From Venturia oleaginea (taxonomy: Eukaryota; Ascomycota; Dothideomycetes; Venturiales; Venturiaceae), in assembly GCA_013176395.1 (NCBI GenBank), contig JABMLP010000018.1, positions 1-64,000 of the forward strand: a stretch of 64,000 bases of DNA, in the 5' to 3' direction. The notes below the pieces were generated by a model, which saw nothing but the letters and a program-made list of their open reading frames with translations, ran no database searches and was not told the origin of the DNA. This document shows, piece after piece, positions 22,601 through 32,803 of this stretch (its first letter is position 1; the number at the start of each line of letters is the position of its first letter). Both the position numbers and the translations under genes were made by a program.

Positions 22601-23817
22601 TCGTGGAGACACGGGATCCCTGGTCCGACTGGAAGCATTGGATCTCGTTGAAGCTGCAACTCCCGAACGGATGTTTTTTGGTTGGCACCAATCCAACGTA
22701 ATCAGCCCACACGACGCCGCCATTGCTGCGCTACAACTACAACTTACGAATGCAACGGTGAGGCTCTCTCTGGAAAGACTCGACAAAGTACGTGCTCGAG
22801 CTTGGCGACATGGATCGCGTGCTGTCGAAGACTATTCTTCTTACGAATACTTCCGCCATTCCTTACAGTCTTTACATAGACGCCCATTCTCTCAACCCAA
22901 ACAGCGAGGCTTGGCCATGACAGAGAACGAGAAGTCCATGTCTTCGTTCTTTGAAGGCTACTGCAGTTCAGCCGGAGGACTGGCTTCGGAATCTTTGGCC
23001 CAAGTTACTCGACTCGCTTTGTACGACTATATCGACTCACTCGATGTCGAAAGAGAATTAGATGATGGTAGAGATTTACCACCTACCTTGTTAGAGGTCT
23101 GCAATATGTTTTGCAACCTTGTGAAAAGCTGTCTTGGCAATGCTGCTGATGTCCCAAAGAAGCCTGACAATGATCGTGTTTTGGTCCCCGTTCTGGAAGT
23201 CATTGCCTTTTTGCTTGACATGCATATTGTGCAAAGACTTTCACCAACGCAGTTCAAGTAAGTTTCCTCTCACTGCTCCTGTTAATTCACATAGCCCTGA
23301 CCTCCACTAAAATGTGTGGCGCGTCCTGTCTACCCCAGGTTTTCCGTCTCGACGTTGGCGCCCAGATCCTGGCGTTCTTGACGCTAGCAGCCGGTGAACA
23401 ACGATCGATATTGATTTCACGTCTGCTCCTGTCTCCTGAACGTCAATGATCTAGCGATAGGAATCCCACCTCCTGTATCCCTCTCGTGACCTTCTCATCG
23501 CTAAACAGCATCCTAACAGATACCTAAACCTCCTCTCCCTCGTCCAAAAATCTCACTTCAAATCCACCAATACCCAAAAGCTCCACGCAGCTCTAAACAT
23601 CTACCGCAATCTTGGCGAGATCCCAACGATTAGGAATGAAGTCATCAAGAAGGTGATTAGTATGCTTGTTCACCCTTTCCCGAGTATCAGAGCCTCGGCA
23701 GCGGAAACATTATTCATGATTAAGGGAATTCAGGAGTTGAAACCTGTGGATTGGACGCAGGACACGAAGGTTTTGAAGGGGGTGGTTGATGGGATGAAGC
23801 AGCAGGGTATCTTATGA
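19697..23817 (+). CDS. Tubulin-folding cofactor D (TBCD / Alp1)
   Basis: Four exons give 1,208 residues: 19697-19873, 19937-20711, 20881-23257 and 23520-23817. Length and all-helical HEAT-repeat character fit TBCD. Helical repeats such as AASKALSMVTLKLDLNMAAE and WHGLALTLSHLLYRRA recur through the body. The last exon carries the conserved C-terminus (ALNIYRNLGEIPTIRNEVIKK, HPFPSIRASAAETLF). TBCD captures beta-tubulin and acts with cofactors C and E to assemble the alpha/beta heterodimer, in the cytoplasm. Intron 3 is 262 nt, long for this gene set. The other introns are 63 and 169 nt. No frame defects are seen. Confidence 0.92.
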
Positions 23818-24001
23818 GAGGAGATAGATGCCAGAGGGGGGCTTGGAAGTTGCATTGGGAGCGTCTCGGTAGAGTAGTTTGCTACACAGTCTCATTCCCA
23901 AGGTCAGTCCATATTCCGGTCTTATCGTCAACCTTCCCAAGACCCTCGTCATCGAAGACTGAGGTTTAACCAAAAAGGACTTCGCTTTTCAAGAATGCTA
24001 C
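23818..24001. other. 3' flank of tubulin cofactor D, edge of the repeat island
   Basis: No gene. The first retroelement sequence (LTR-A) starts at 24002. Confidence 0.6.
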
Positions 24002-24230
24002 TGTTAAGGGATGGAATCCTTCTCCCTAGCTTATCCATGACTGGATTTCCAATTGTTCTCTTGTTATTTTGCAAGCTGTCATGTTCCATTTAAAGATACT
24101 TTCTAGAAGGATCTATTTGTAATAGGAGGATTATATATACAAGCTATCCTTCCTGTACTTACACTTTCTTCCTTGTACTTAGATACTTTGAAATACAAGC
24201 TGTCTTCCCTCACTTGCGAAACACCTTTGA
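24002..24230 (+). mobile_element. Truncated LTR-A (GypA family)
   Basis: Starts TGTTAAGGGATGG like the intact GypA LTRs but has lost all but one of the 22-bp internal repeats and the last ~16 bp. It abuts an oppositely oriented LTR-B at 24231. Confidence 0.8.
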
Positions 24231-24511
24231 TGTAAGAGTTCAACCCTCAAAGGTGTTTCGCAAGTGAGAGAAGACTGCTTGTATTTCAAAGTATCTAAGT
24301 ACAAAGAAGAAAGTGTAGGTACAGGAAGAACAACTTGTATATATAATCTTCCAAGTAGGAAAAGGACATGCTGTCCTGAGAAGAGAATAGAAAGGAGTAG
24401 AAGCGCATGTGAAACGGTCCCTGAATAATCCCTGCTAGGCGCACGTGAGAACTACCAGGTAGTGCTAAGAATCCATCCAGGATAAGTTGAGAAAGGATCT
24501 ATCCTTTGACA
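24231..24511 (-). mobile_element. LTR-B (281 bp), 3' LTR of a decayed minus-strand Gypsy element
   Basis: On the minus strand it runs TGTCAAAGG...CTCTTACA and directly follows a purine tract and TAA of the pol remnant. The 3' part (U5 side, about 110 bp) is almost the same as LTR-A, while the U3 side is different. Confidence 0.8.
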
Positions 24512-25404
24512 TTACCCTTCTTCTCCCCCGTTTCCGTTGGGGCGGTTCTGCTTTTTGTACGCCTAGGAGGACGTAGACTCGGTCCGTCGTTTTGAAAAAC
24601 ATCACCGTAGATACTTTCAAAGGTATCTAATGCGACAGTTTCTGTCGTTCGTACTTGGCCTTTTTGCAAAGAACACACTTTCCTATTTCCTTGAAAACTT
24701 CCTGTCGCATGCGCGGGAAGTAGAAGGTATTCTGAAGTCGTGAAAGGACAATCTCTGGTCGGCAATGACCATTGAGTGGAGATTCGTGTTGATGTAGGAT
24801 GTACTGTTTCCTAAGGCTCGTGGGAAGATATACCAAGTTGTTGAAGAGGAGCAATCCGTCTTCAATACGAGTATTCTGATCTGCTGATTGAATGTAGCCT
24901 TGTACATCTGGATCCTTTGCTGCGCGTTCCTGACCTCTTGCCAATAAGAGGACTTTCCTGTCTGAAGTGATGAGACTTGGTGCACAAGTGCATCACCTTC
25001 TGTCGGAACAAAGCGCGTTCGACTTTCTCTTTTTCTCCTGCCATGAAGTCTTCTCGTCGACTTAATGCATCGGCGTTAACGTTTTCCTTTCCTTTCTTGT
25101 AAAGGATATGGAAGTTGTAAAATGACAGTTCTTCTGACCATCTTAGTTGCCGTCGATTCAATTCCTTTGTCGTCGTGAAATTCCGCAGGTTCTTGTGATC
25201 GGAATACACGGTAATCTTGTGTTTCGCTCCTTCAAGATAATGCTTCCAGTGCTTGAAGGCATCAACTATGGCCATGAGTTCCTTGTCTGAAGTGGAGTAG
25301 TTGACTTCTGCTTTCAGGAATTTTCGTGCGTGGTAAGCTACTGGTCTTAGCTTTCCATCTGAATCAGGTTGGCTGAGACATGCTCCGAGGGCTCGATCGG
25401 ACGC
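24512..25404 (-). pseudogene. Decayed Gypsy pol fragment: RNase H, integrase zinc domain, C-terminal tail
   Basis: Minus-strand frames read RNase H (ASDRALGACLSQPD, ELMAIVDAFKHWKHYLEG, TVYSDHKNLRNF, ADALSRRED). An integrase zinc-binding segment follows (HQHESPLNGH ... CVLCKKAKYER). It then jumps to the chromodomain tail (FESIYGDVFQNDGPSLRPPR), so the integrase core and chromodomain are deleted. There is at least one frameshift between RNase H and the zinc domain. It belongs to another family than GypA, judging by the RNase H motif. It is cut at 25404 by the start of GypA-1. Confidence 0.8.
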
Positions 25405-25737
25405 TGTTAAGGGATGGAATCCTTCTCTCTAGCTTATCCATGACTGGATTTCCAATTGTTCTCTTGTTATTCTGCAAGCTGTCATGTTCTATTTTGCAAG
25501 CTGTCATGTTCTATTTTGCAAGCTGTCATGTTCTATTTCGCAAGCTGCCATGTTCTATTTTGCAAGCTGTCACGTTTCCATTTAAAGATACTTTCTAGAA
25601 GGATCTATTGTAAGAGGAGGATTATATATACTAGCTATCCTTCCTGTACTTACACTTTCTTCTCTGTACTTAGATACTTTGAAATATAAGCTGTCTTCCC
25701 TCACTTGCGAAACACCTTTGAGGGTTGAACTCTTACA
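25405..25737 (+). repeat. 5' LTR of GypA-1 (333 bp)
   Basis: Contains a tandem 22-bp unit (core CAAGCTGTCATGTTCTATTT) in four copies plus a partial one, a TATA-like run at 25624-25630, and the 11-nt self-primer GTACTTAGATA at 25666-25676. Confidence 0.92.
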
Positions 25738-25738
25738 T

Positions 25739-25749
25739 TATCTAAGTAC
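25739..25749 (+). promoter_or_regulatory. Self-priming primer-binding site of GypA-1
   Basis: TATCTAAGTAC, one base after the 5' LTR, is the exact reverse complement of GTACTTAGATA in the LTR (25666-25676). That LTR site lies about 42 bp after the TATA run, where the transcript should begin. In Tf1/sushi elements the mRNA 5' end pairs with such a site to prime reverse transcription. Confidence 0.8.
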
Positions 25750-25795
25750 CTCAGTCTTACAAAGGAAGAAAGGCTCACAGAGAGCAAGCTCCAAA

Positions 25796-26110
25796 AAGGA
25801 ATTTCAAGAAGAGGACACTTGTCCTAATCCAAGAAGCGAGGGCCAACCTCAAGGGCCAAACAGAAAGGAATTTCAAGAAGAGGACACTTGTCCTAACTCA
25901 AGAAGCAAGGGCCAACCTCAAAGGCCAACTTCAAGGGCCAACCTCAAGGGCCAAACAAAAAGGGAATTCAAGAGAATTCAAGCTGAGATTTTCTAGAAGG
26001 TGCTAGAATCTCCAAGAAGCAAGGGCCAACCGAAAGGGCCAATCCAAAAAGGGAATTCAAGAGAATTCAAACTGAGATTTTCTAGAACGTGCTAGAATCT
26101 CCAAGAAGCA
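25796..26110 (+). repeat. Leader tandem repeats of GypA-1
   Basis: Two units of about 73 bp (GGAATTTCAAGAAGAGGACA...) followed by two related units of about 76 bp containing GATTTTCTAGAA and AGAAGCAAGGGC. They lie in the untranslated leader between the primer site and gag. Confidence 0.75.
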
Positions 26111-26401
26111 AGGGCAGGTCATCCTAAGACAGCGTAGTCTTAGGAGTTGAAGCTGTAATAAGCTGAGGAAAGAAAGAGCTAGGGAGAGAGATTTAATACA
26201 CTTGGCCTTCACAGTCCCTGGGAGCTCTGTCCTTAGTAATAAGGATTGCAGAGCGGACTATAGTGTAAAAAATCCTTCTGGGATTCTATAGTCACCTTCC
26301 TATACTAATAGGCATTGACTCTATACTGCCTAGCAAATCTCTAGAGTAGAGCCTAGGAGTGTGTATAGTAGTGCTCTCTATTATCTCTCATAGGTGAAAA
26401 T

Positions 26402-27424
26402 ATGGAAGGAGAAGATCAGGAACAAAGAGTTCCTCAAGAACCCCAAGCCCTACAAGAAGCTATGGCAGCATTACAACATCAACTAGCCATTCAGAACGAT
26501 GCTATTACGCGTATTCTTACAATCTTGCCTAACACTACTCGCTCTGAGAACGTAGTAGAAGGACAAGAGACTAAGAATTCACAAAAAGACAGAATACATA
26601 GGAAGAAAGCTGTACTTCCTAAGCTCCAAGAATTTGATGGCAAGCGTTCTGAATGGGCTCAGTGGTTTCAACAAGCAAGGATGAAGTTGGAGATAGACGC
26701 AGAATCTATAGGGGATAGTAGGAACCAATTTGCCTACATCTTCTCCTCTCTACGAGGCTCCGCAGCTCAGGCTACTCTGGCCTACGTAAAGACAGCTCCA
26801 GAGGAAGATAAAACGGGACAGAAATTGTTACAGTATATGGACAACTTCTATGGCGATCCAGTACAACAACAAAGAGCTACTGTAAGCCTGTCCACAATCA
26901 AACAAAAAGAGAAAGAACCCTTCTTCTCTTTTCTTCCCCGTTTTGAAACCACTCTTGCTAATGCTGGAGGAATGACTTGGCCTGACGCTGTTAAAATTGC
27001 ATTTCTACACAAAGCAATAAATCAAGAGCTGCGAAACCAGAGAATAGGCCAATCTCAGAGTACCTCCTACCAGCAGTTTGTGTCCGATCTTTTGAATACA
27101 AGTATGCAAATCACTACAGCAAAGATGCTCTCTTCCTCAGAAGATAAGTTACGATTCAGAGATAAAGAGAAGTCTTTTAAAGATCTGAACGCTATGGACT
27201 GGGAGCCTACACGCGTAAACAAGTTAAAAATTTCGTCTAAAGCCTATGAATATAGGAAGGCAAATAACCTCTGCTTACGCTGTGGGAAGGCCGGCCATAG
27301 AATGAAAGACTGCTGGTTGGATACAGAGGTAGAAAGAGTCACGCAACTTGGTTCAAAAAGGGCCAAAGGAACCACTGAGGAGAATGAAGAAGTTGAAGAA
27401 GAGGACTACTCGGAAAAAGAGTAG
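26402..27424 (+). CDS. GypA-1 Gag, 340 residues
   Basis: Opens at an ATG right after the leader. A short N-terminal helix (ALQEAMAALQHQLAIQNDAI) precedes the capsid-like region (FDGKRSEWAQWFQQARMKL, FLPRFETTLANAG), as in Ty3/Gypsy Gag. A CCHC zinc knuckle (CLRCGKAGHRMKDC) near residue 298 binds the genomic RNA. The C-terminal tail is very acidic. The stop TAG follows TCGGAAAAAGAG, where the -1 frame enters pol. Confidence 0.92.
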   Translation: MEGEDQEQRVPQEPQALQEAMAALQHQLAIQNDAITRILTILPNTTRSENVVEGQETKNSQKDRIHRKKAVLPKLQEFDGKRSEWAQWFQQARMKLEIDAESIGDSRNQFAYIFSSLRGSAAQATLAYVKTAPEEDKTGQKLLQYMDNFYGDPVQQQRATVSLSTIKQKEKEPFFSFLPRFETTLANAGGMTWPDAVKIAFLHKAINQELRNQRIGQSQSTSYQQFVSDLLNTSMQITTAKMLSSSEDKLRFRDKEKSFKDLNAMDWEPTRVNKLKISSKAYEYRKANNLCLRCGKAGHRMKDCWLDTEVERVTQLGSKRAKGTTEENEEVEEEDYSEKE

Positions 27425-30400
27425 CCTCTATCCAAAGTCGTGGATGGAGGCGTAGAGTAGATAGAGCAAAATTGTCAAAGGAGTCAATTGAGAGAGTAAA
27501 TAGTATTTTGAATTCGAACAAAGACACTGATTCACACCGTTCTCGGATAGAAAAAGAATGGGAGCAGTTCAGACCCAAGATGCTCTCCCGCCTTTTCTAC
27601 ACAAATACTATAGTGAACGATATATACTCTCTTAAAACTCTCCTTGATAATGGATCTAGCTGCTACGCATCAATAAACGAGGAGAAAGCTTCGCAGATGG
27701 ACCTTGAAGTACTCCCTATTAGTCCGCGTACTATAGGTGGAGTTCTTAAGGAAGAAGGACAGACCCAAGTGACAAAAATTGCGAAGTTGAACCTAGATTT
27801 AGGGGGACTTATATGCAACGCTTTTGCTTATATAGTCCCGGGACAATTTGAGGATCTTCTACTAGGCAGGCCTTTTCTCAAGGACACCAAAGCCGTTATC
27901 AATGAATCTAAAGGTACTCTTACCTTTGCAAACGGGATTAGCATTCGCGATGCTAAATTTGAAGACAAACTTGATATACAACAAGTAGCGCCCGTAAGAT
28001 TCCACCGCCTTGTCACTTCTACACTTGAGAAAATCAAAGACGCGTCTAGAGTATTTGCTGTTACTCTTCGAGATATTGATATTGCCTTGAAGCCGAAAGT
28101 CCCTTTGACAACAGAGCAAATACTGGAATTGCTACCTAAGAGGTTTCATAAGTACGCTGCTGTCTTTGATCCTAAAAGGGCCGAGAGACTACCACCGCAT
28201 CGCCCTGGGATTGATCACGAAATACCTATAGAAGAAGGAAAACCACTTCCTTGGGGACCTCTATATGGTATGGGTCGAGAACAACTCCTTGTTTTGCGAA
28301 GGACTCTTACAGAGCTACTAGATAAAGGCTTTATCCGAGAGAGTAAATCAGTTGCTGCGTCTCCAGTTCTCTTTGTGAAGAAACCAGGAGGGGGCTTACG
28401 CTTTTGCGTAGACTACCGAGCCTTAAACGCAATTACTCGAAAGGATAGGTACCCGCTACCGTTAGTAAAAGAGACTTTACTAACCTTAGCTCGTGCTAAG
28501 TATCTTAGTAAGCTTGATGTAAATGCTGCCTTCCACAAGATTCGAATCGCAACGGGAGATGAGTTCAAAACTGCCTTTCGAACTAGATATGGTCTATTTG
28601 AATGGCTAGTTACTCCCTTTGGCTTAACCGGTGCACCTGCGTCTTTTCAACGGTATATAAACTATATCCTTCGACGATACCTAGACGAGTTCTGCTCAGC
28701 TTATCTAGACGATATAGTAATATACTCTTCAAAGAACCTTAAAGACCATGAAGAAAAGACTGAAAAGATACTTCAAAGCTGCCTTAACGCTGGGTTATAC
28801 CTTGATATTCGGAAGTGCGAGTTTAATACCAAACGAGTCAAGTATCTAGGCTTCGTTATAGATACTGAAACGGGCCTACACATGGATCCGGAGAAGATCA
28901 AAGCAATTAAAGAATGGGAACGTCCTACTACTCTACGAGGAGTACGTGGCTTCCTAGGCTTTACAAACTTCTACCGTGACTTTGTAAAAGATAACTCAAC
29001 AATAAGGGAGCCTCTGGTTCGCCTTACAAAGAAGAATACTCCATTTTTATGGGGAAAGGAGCAAGAAGAATCTTTTCAAAAACTTAAGGCAGAGTTTTGC
29101 AAAGAACCTGTCCTGTCTGCACTTGATGAAGATAAGCCTACGCGAGTAGAACCTGATGCTTCAGGCTGGGCTTCCGGAGCAGTACTTAGTCAAAAAGATG
29201 AGCTAGGTAACTGGAAACCATGTGCTTTCTTCTCTACTAAGCACTTGCCAGCCGAATGCAATTATGATATCCACGACAAAGAACTTATGGCTATAGTCAA
29301 AGCTCTAGTCCATTGGACTAGCGAGCTACTAAGCCTAAGTAAGCCATTCATTATCCTCACAGATCACAAGAACCTTGAGAAGTTTATGGTAAAAAGGGAA
29401 CTAAATGAAAGGCAAATGAGATGGGCGCAGATACTAGCTAAGTTTAACTTCAAACTAGGCTATCGCCCAGGCTCTGAATCTGTAGTTCCAGACGCCTTAA
29501 CTCGAAGGGATCAAGATCTCCCAAAGGATATTCAAGACCCAAGAATCGTTGAAAGAACTAGAACGTTATTACCTCCAAAGCTTTGGATTAACGTTCTAGA
29601 GGATAAGACTCCTGCAAGAGAAGAAGCTGCCCAAGAAAATGCTCAAGAAGTAGACAAAGAACCTATCCCCTTTATACAAAATCCCTTTCTCTCAGGTGAT
29701 CTAAGGGATAGATGGGAAACTGCACTCGAAGGAGATCTAGACTACAGACGTATTTTCCAAAGCGTTCTAAAGCAAGATAGGCAGTTCCCATCTAAGCTAA
29801 AGGTTCCTACTTCTATAGGAGATTGTAAAGTCGAAAATAACCAGCTCTACTATAGAGACCGAATCTGGTTGCCCTCCTACGAGCCTCTCTTAACAGGAGT
29901 AATTCAAGAAATACACGATTCAGTCCTATCAGGGCATCCTGGACGAGAAGCTACTATTGCTATTCTCTCCAGACAGTTCTACTGGCCGGGATTTGCTCAA
30001 GATATACGTCAGTTTATACGCAATTGTGACGTCTGCGGAAGAACTTCAGTCTGGCGAGACAAAAAGAAAGGTTTACTTAAACCTCTTCCTGTCCCTAGCC
30101 GTATCTGGCAAGATATTTCAGTAGACTTCATAGTCGAATTACCAGAGAGCCAAAGATGCACAAGACTCTGCGTTATTACTGACCGCTTGGGTAAAGGAAC
30201 TATCCTGTTCCCAGTGCCTAAAGAACAGTTTGGAGCTGAAGGATTTGCAAAACTATTTATGCAGAACTACGTAAGATTACACTGGCTTCCTAGATCTCTA
30301 GTCTCAGATAGGGACACGCAATTTGTTAATGCTTTCTGGAAAGAAGTTTGTCACCTTCTTAAGATAGAGAGAAGACTCTCTACAGCGTATCACCCTGAGA

Positions 30401-31257
30401 CTGATGGATCTACGGAAAGAAGAAATCAAGAAGTTGAAGCCTATCTACGTAAGTTCTGTACATTTAGTCAGGACGACTGGGTTGAGCTCCTGCCTATTGC
30501 TCAAATATGCCTCGATAATAGACCAAACCAAGCTACGGGCCTATCGCCTTTCTTCTTAACCCACGGTTATAACATTGAGCATATAGGAACTGTTGAAGCT
30601 CCCCAGAAAACCCCTGAGAATCCAAAAGAAAAAGCACAAGATCTTGTAGCAAAATTGAAGGACGCACAAGAATGGGCAGAAACGTCAATGGTATCAGCTC
30701 AGCAACAGCAAGAATACTACTCTAATAGAGATCGTGCTCCGGCTGACTCTTTTAAAGTGGGAGACAAAGTCTGGCTCAACCTAAAGAACGTAAAAACCCT
30801 ACGTCCTTGTAAGAAACTAGACTGGATTCATGGGAAGTATACAGTTACACGAGTTATCAACTCAATGTCTTACGAGCTTGATACACCCAGAGGAATCCAC
30901 AACCGATTTCATACGTCTTTACTTAGGAGAGCTGGCACAGATCCCCTACCTTCACAAATACAAGATAATACACAGCCGCCTCCTATAGTAACTGAACAAG
31001 GAGACGAGGAATACGGTATCGAGGCTATTCTAGCCGCAAGATGGCGCCGGCGAGGTCGACAACAAACACGAGAAGTCTTAGTTAAGTGGGTAGGCTACGT
31101 TGATCCTACGTGGGAACCCCTTAGCGAACTCCAACAAACTACAGCTCTGGACGCTTTTGAAAGTGCCTACGGCAACGTTCTTGAAAACGACGGACCTATA
31201 CTACGCCCTCAGAGACTACGCTCACATCGATCTACAAGAGAGGGGGGGAGGGGATAA
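27397..31257 (+). CDS. GypA-1 Pol: protease, RT, RNase H, integrase, chromodomain
   Basis: The frame is open from 27397, overlapping the end of gag by 28 nt in the -1 frame, with no ATG near its start. It is therefore probably made as a Gag-Pol fusion. Counting from 27472: protease-like D-N-G at 59-61; RT with YLDD near 411; RNase H start VEPDASG near 558; integrase HHCC zinc finger (GHPGRE ... CDVCGR) at about 815-855; integrase DDE acids near 884, 946 and 980; chromodomain (YGIEAILAARW, LVKWVGYVDPTWEP) at about 1180-1230. All catalytic motifs are intact, so the element may still be competent. The stop abuts the LTR. Confidence 0.93.
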   Translation, partial: RRGLLGKRVASIQSRGWRRRVDRAKLSKESIERVNSILNSNKDTDSHRSRIEKEWEQFRPKMLSRLFYTNTIVNDIYSLKTLLDNGSSCYASINEEKASQMDLEVLPISPRTIGGVLKEEGQTQVTKIAKLNLDLGGLICNAFAYIVPGQFEDLLLGRPFLKDTKAVINESKGTLTFANGISIRDAKFEDKLDIQQVAPVRFHRLVTSTLEKIKDASRVFAVTLRDIDIALKPKVPLTTEQILELLPKRFHKYAAVFDPKRAERLPPHRPGIDHEIPIEEGKPLPWGPLYGMGREQLLVLRRTLTELLDKGFIRESKSVAASPVLFVKKPGGGLRFCVDYRALNAITRKDRYPLPLVKETLLTLARAKYLSKLDVNAAFHKIRIATGDEFKTAFRTRYGLFEWLVTPFGLTGAPASFQRYINYILRRYLDEFCSAYLDDIVIYSSKNLKDHEEKTEKILQSCLNAGLYLDIRKCEFNTKRVKYLGFVIDTETGLHMDPEKIKAIKEWERPTTLRGVRGFLGFTNFYRDFVKDNSTIREPLVRLTKKNTPFLWGKEQEESFQKLKAEFCKEPVLSALDEDKPTRVEPDASGWASGAVLSQKDELGNWKPCAFFSTKHLPAECNYDIHDKELMAIVKALVHWTSELLSLSKPFIILTDHKNLEKFMVKRELNERQMRWAQILAKFNFKLGYRPGSESVVPDALTRRDQDLPKDIQDPRIVERTRTLLPPKLWINVLEDKTPAREEAAQENAQEVDKEPIPFIQNPFLSGDLRDRWETALEGDLDYRRIFQSVLKQDRQFPSKLKVPTSIGDCKVENNQLYYRDRIWLPSYEPLLTGVIQEIHDSVLSGHPGREATIAILSRQFYWPGFAQDIRQFIRNCDVCGRTSVWRDKKKGLLKPLPVPSRIWQDISVDFIVELPESQRCTRLCVITDRLGKGTILFPVPKEQFGAEGFAKLFMQNYVRLHWLPRSLVSDRDTQFVNAFWKEVCHLLKIERRLSTAYHPETDGSTERRNQEVEAYLRKFCTFSQDDWVELLPIAQICLDNRPNQATGLSPFFLTHGYNIEHIGTVEAPQKTPENPKEKAQDLVAKLKDAQEWAETSMVSAQQQQEYYSNRDRAPADSFKVGDKVWLNLKNVKTLRPCKKLDWIHGKYTVTRVINSMSYELDTPRGIHNRFHTSLLRRAGTDPLPSQIQDNTQPPPIVTEQGDEEYGIEAILAARWRRRGRQQTREVLVKWVGYVDPTWEPLSELQQTTALDAFESAYGNVLENDGPILRPQRLRSHRSTREGGRG

Positions 31258-31568
31258 TGTTAAGGGATGGAATCCTTCTCTCTAGCTTATCCATGACTGG
31301 ATTTCCAATTGTTCTCTTGTTATTCTGCAAGCTGTCATGTTCTATTTTGCAAGCTGTCATGTTCTATTTCGCAAGCTGCCATGTTCTATTTCGCAAGCTG
31401 TCACGTTTCCATTTAAAGATACTTTCTAGAAGGATCTATTGTAAGAGGAGGATTATTTATACGAGCTATCCTTCCTGTATTTACACTTTCTTCTCTGTAC
31501 TTAGGTACTTTGAAATACAAGCAGTCTTCTCTCACTTGCGAAACACCTTTGAGGGTTGAACTCTTACA
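31258..31568 (+). repeat. 3' LTR of GypA-1 (311 bp)
   Basis: Same as the 5' LTR except for one fewer 22-bp unit and several substitutions (for example TATATATA versus TATTTATA, AAATATAAGC versus AAATACAAGC). Confidence 0.92.
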
Positions 31569-31743
31569 CTGAGCTACTTTCTTCTTGACAAGGAGGAATA
31601 GAAGCAGGAGTTGTGAGTTGTACAAGGAGTTGTTGAATCATAGTATTCTGAGCAGCCATTTGATCCTTCAAAGCTGCTACTTCCCCTTGTAGAGCTTGAA
31701 CTCGATCTTGAGATTGAGAGACATTCTCTCCTTGCTCTTCTTC
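31569..31743 (-). pseudogene. Gag N-terminus of a GypB-type element, cut by GypA-1
   Basis: Starts with an ATG at 31743 (MEEEQGENVSQSQDR) and forms a short heptad-like helix (ALQGEVAALKDQMAAQN). Coding sequence ends abruptly where the 3' LTR of GypA-1 begins. The helix position matches that of GypA Gag. Confidence 0.75.
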
Positions 31744-32224
31744 CATCTTGAACAACTTCAAAACCTTTTATCAATGAGAGACAATAGACAATAGGAACCA
31801 CCCTATACACACTCCTAGGCTCTGCCCCAGAGATTTGCTAGGCAGTATAGAGTCAACACCTATTAGTATAGGAAGGTGACTATAGAATCCCAGAAGGATT
31901 TTTACACTATAGTCTGCTCTGCAACCCTTATTACTAAGGACAGAGCTCCCAGGAACTATGAAGGTCAAGGGTATTGTATCTCTCTCCCAAGTTCTTTCTT
32001 TCCTCAGCTTCCCAGCTTCAACTCCCAGAACTGTTTTTGTTCTAGGATAACCTATCCTGTGATTTGCTCTCAATTAGCCGTGCAATCAGCCCTCAATTGG
32101 CTGTTCAAATGGTCGCACGGGCGCGCTTCCGGTTCCGACGAGTTGTTTGATCACGTGACTGGTCACGTGACACGTCTCGAGTAGATTGGTTAGAATGCGG
32201 TGGAATGCGCTCGAATACGCGCCA

Positions 32225-32505
32225 ACTTGACTCCTCAACAGGTTTGACCTGGGAATACTGAAATCGCGGGTGTTCTCTTTAGGACCTTGACTCTTCAGGC
32301 ACTTCCTGAGAGTACTGAAATCGAGGGTGTCCCTTTTGGACCTTGACTCCTCAACAGGCTTGACCTGGGAGTACTGAAATCGAGGGTGTCCCTTTTGGGC
32401 CTTGACTCCTCAACAGGCTTGACCTGGGAGTACTGAAATGGCTTGGGTGTCCTCTTTAGGACCTTGACTCTACAGGCGCTTCCTGAGAGTACTGAAAGTA
32501 GTTTG
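32225..32505 (-). repeat. Five ~56-62-bp tandem repeats in a retroelement leader
   Basis: Plus-strand units start CCTTGACTC and contain GAGTACTGAAAT. Long units (with CAACAGGCTTGACCTGGG) alternate with shorter ones (with AGGCACTTCCTGAG). They lie between LTR-B and the GypB gag start. Confidence 0.85.
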
Positions 32506-32508
32506 AAG

Positions 32509-32519
32509 GTACTTAGATA
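32509..32519 (-). promoter_or_regulatory. Self-priming primer-binding site of the GypB leader
   Basis: Plus-strand GTACTTAGATA lies one base from LTR-B and is the exact reverse complement of TATCTAAGTAC at 32582-32592 inside that LTR. Same arrangement as in GypA. Confidence 0.75.
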
Positions 32520-32520
32520 A

Positions 32521-32803
32521 TGTAAGAGTTCAACCCTCAAAGGTGTTTCGCAAGTGAGAGAAGACTGCTTGTATTTCAAAGTATCTAAGTACAAAGAAGA
32601 AAGTGTAGGTACAGGAAGAACAACTTGTATATATAATCTCCCAAGTAGGAAAAGGACATGCCGTCCTGAGAAGAGAATAGAAAGGAGTAGAAGCGCATGT
32701 GAAACGGTCCCTGAATAATCCCTGCTAGGCGCACGTGAGAACTACCAGGTAGTGCTAAGAATCCACCTAGGATAAAATAGATATAGGATACCATCCCGTG
32801 ACA
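32521..32803 (-). mobile_element. LTR-B (283 bp) shared by a pol fragment and a leader-gag fragment
   Basis: On the minus strand it runs TGTCACGGG...CTCTTACA. A pol 3' end with purine tract and TAA lies directly upstream, and a primer site, leader and gag start lie directly downstream. One LTR therefore serves as 3' LTR of one unit and 5' LTR of the next. Confidence 0.85.

Larger units (their letters stand above)
25405..31568 (+). mobile_element. GypA-1: complete Ty3/Gypsy chromovirus-type LTR retrotransposon, 6,164 bp
   Basis: 5' LTR 25405-25737 (333 bp) and 3' LTR 31258-31568 (311 bp) run TGTTAAGG...CTCTTACA. Gag and pol are intact and in separate frames. Domain order is protease, RT, RNase H, integrase, chromodomain, as in chromoviruses. 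The purine tract 31236-31254 lies inside the pol 3' end, and the TAA stop directly touches the 3' LTR. No target-site duplication is visible (left flank GACGC, right flank CTGAG), and the two flanks belong to different older elements. It is nearly identical to the inverted copy GypA-2. Confidence 0.93.

Noticed and set aside
23258..23519. TGGCGCCCAGA motif in cofactor D intron 3, resembling a retroviral primer-binding site
   Set aside because: There is no LTR, repeat or coding remnant around it. The intron only looks somewhat long. Chance is the simplest explanation.
25380..25700. Small ORFs with CSILQAV-type repeats in the LTRs, resembling a short repeated peptide gene
   Set aside because: They are translations of the 22-bp LTR minisatellite and appear in every GypA LTR.
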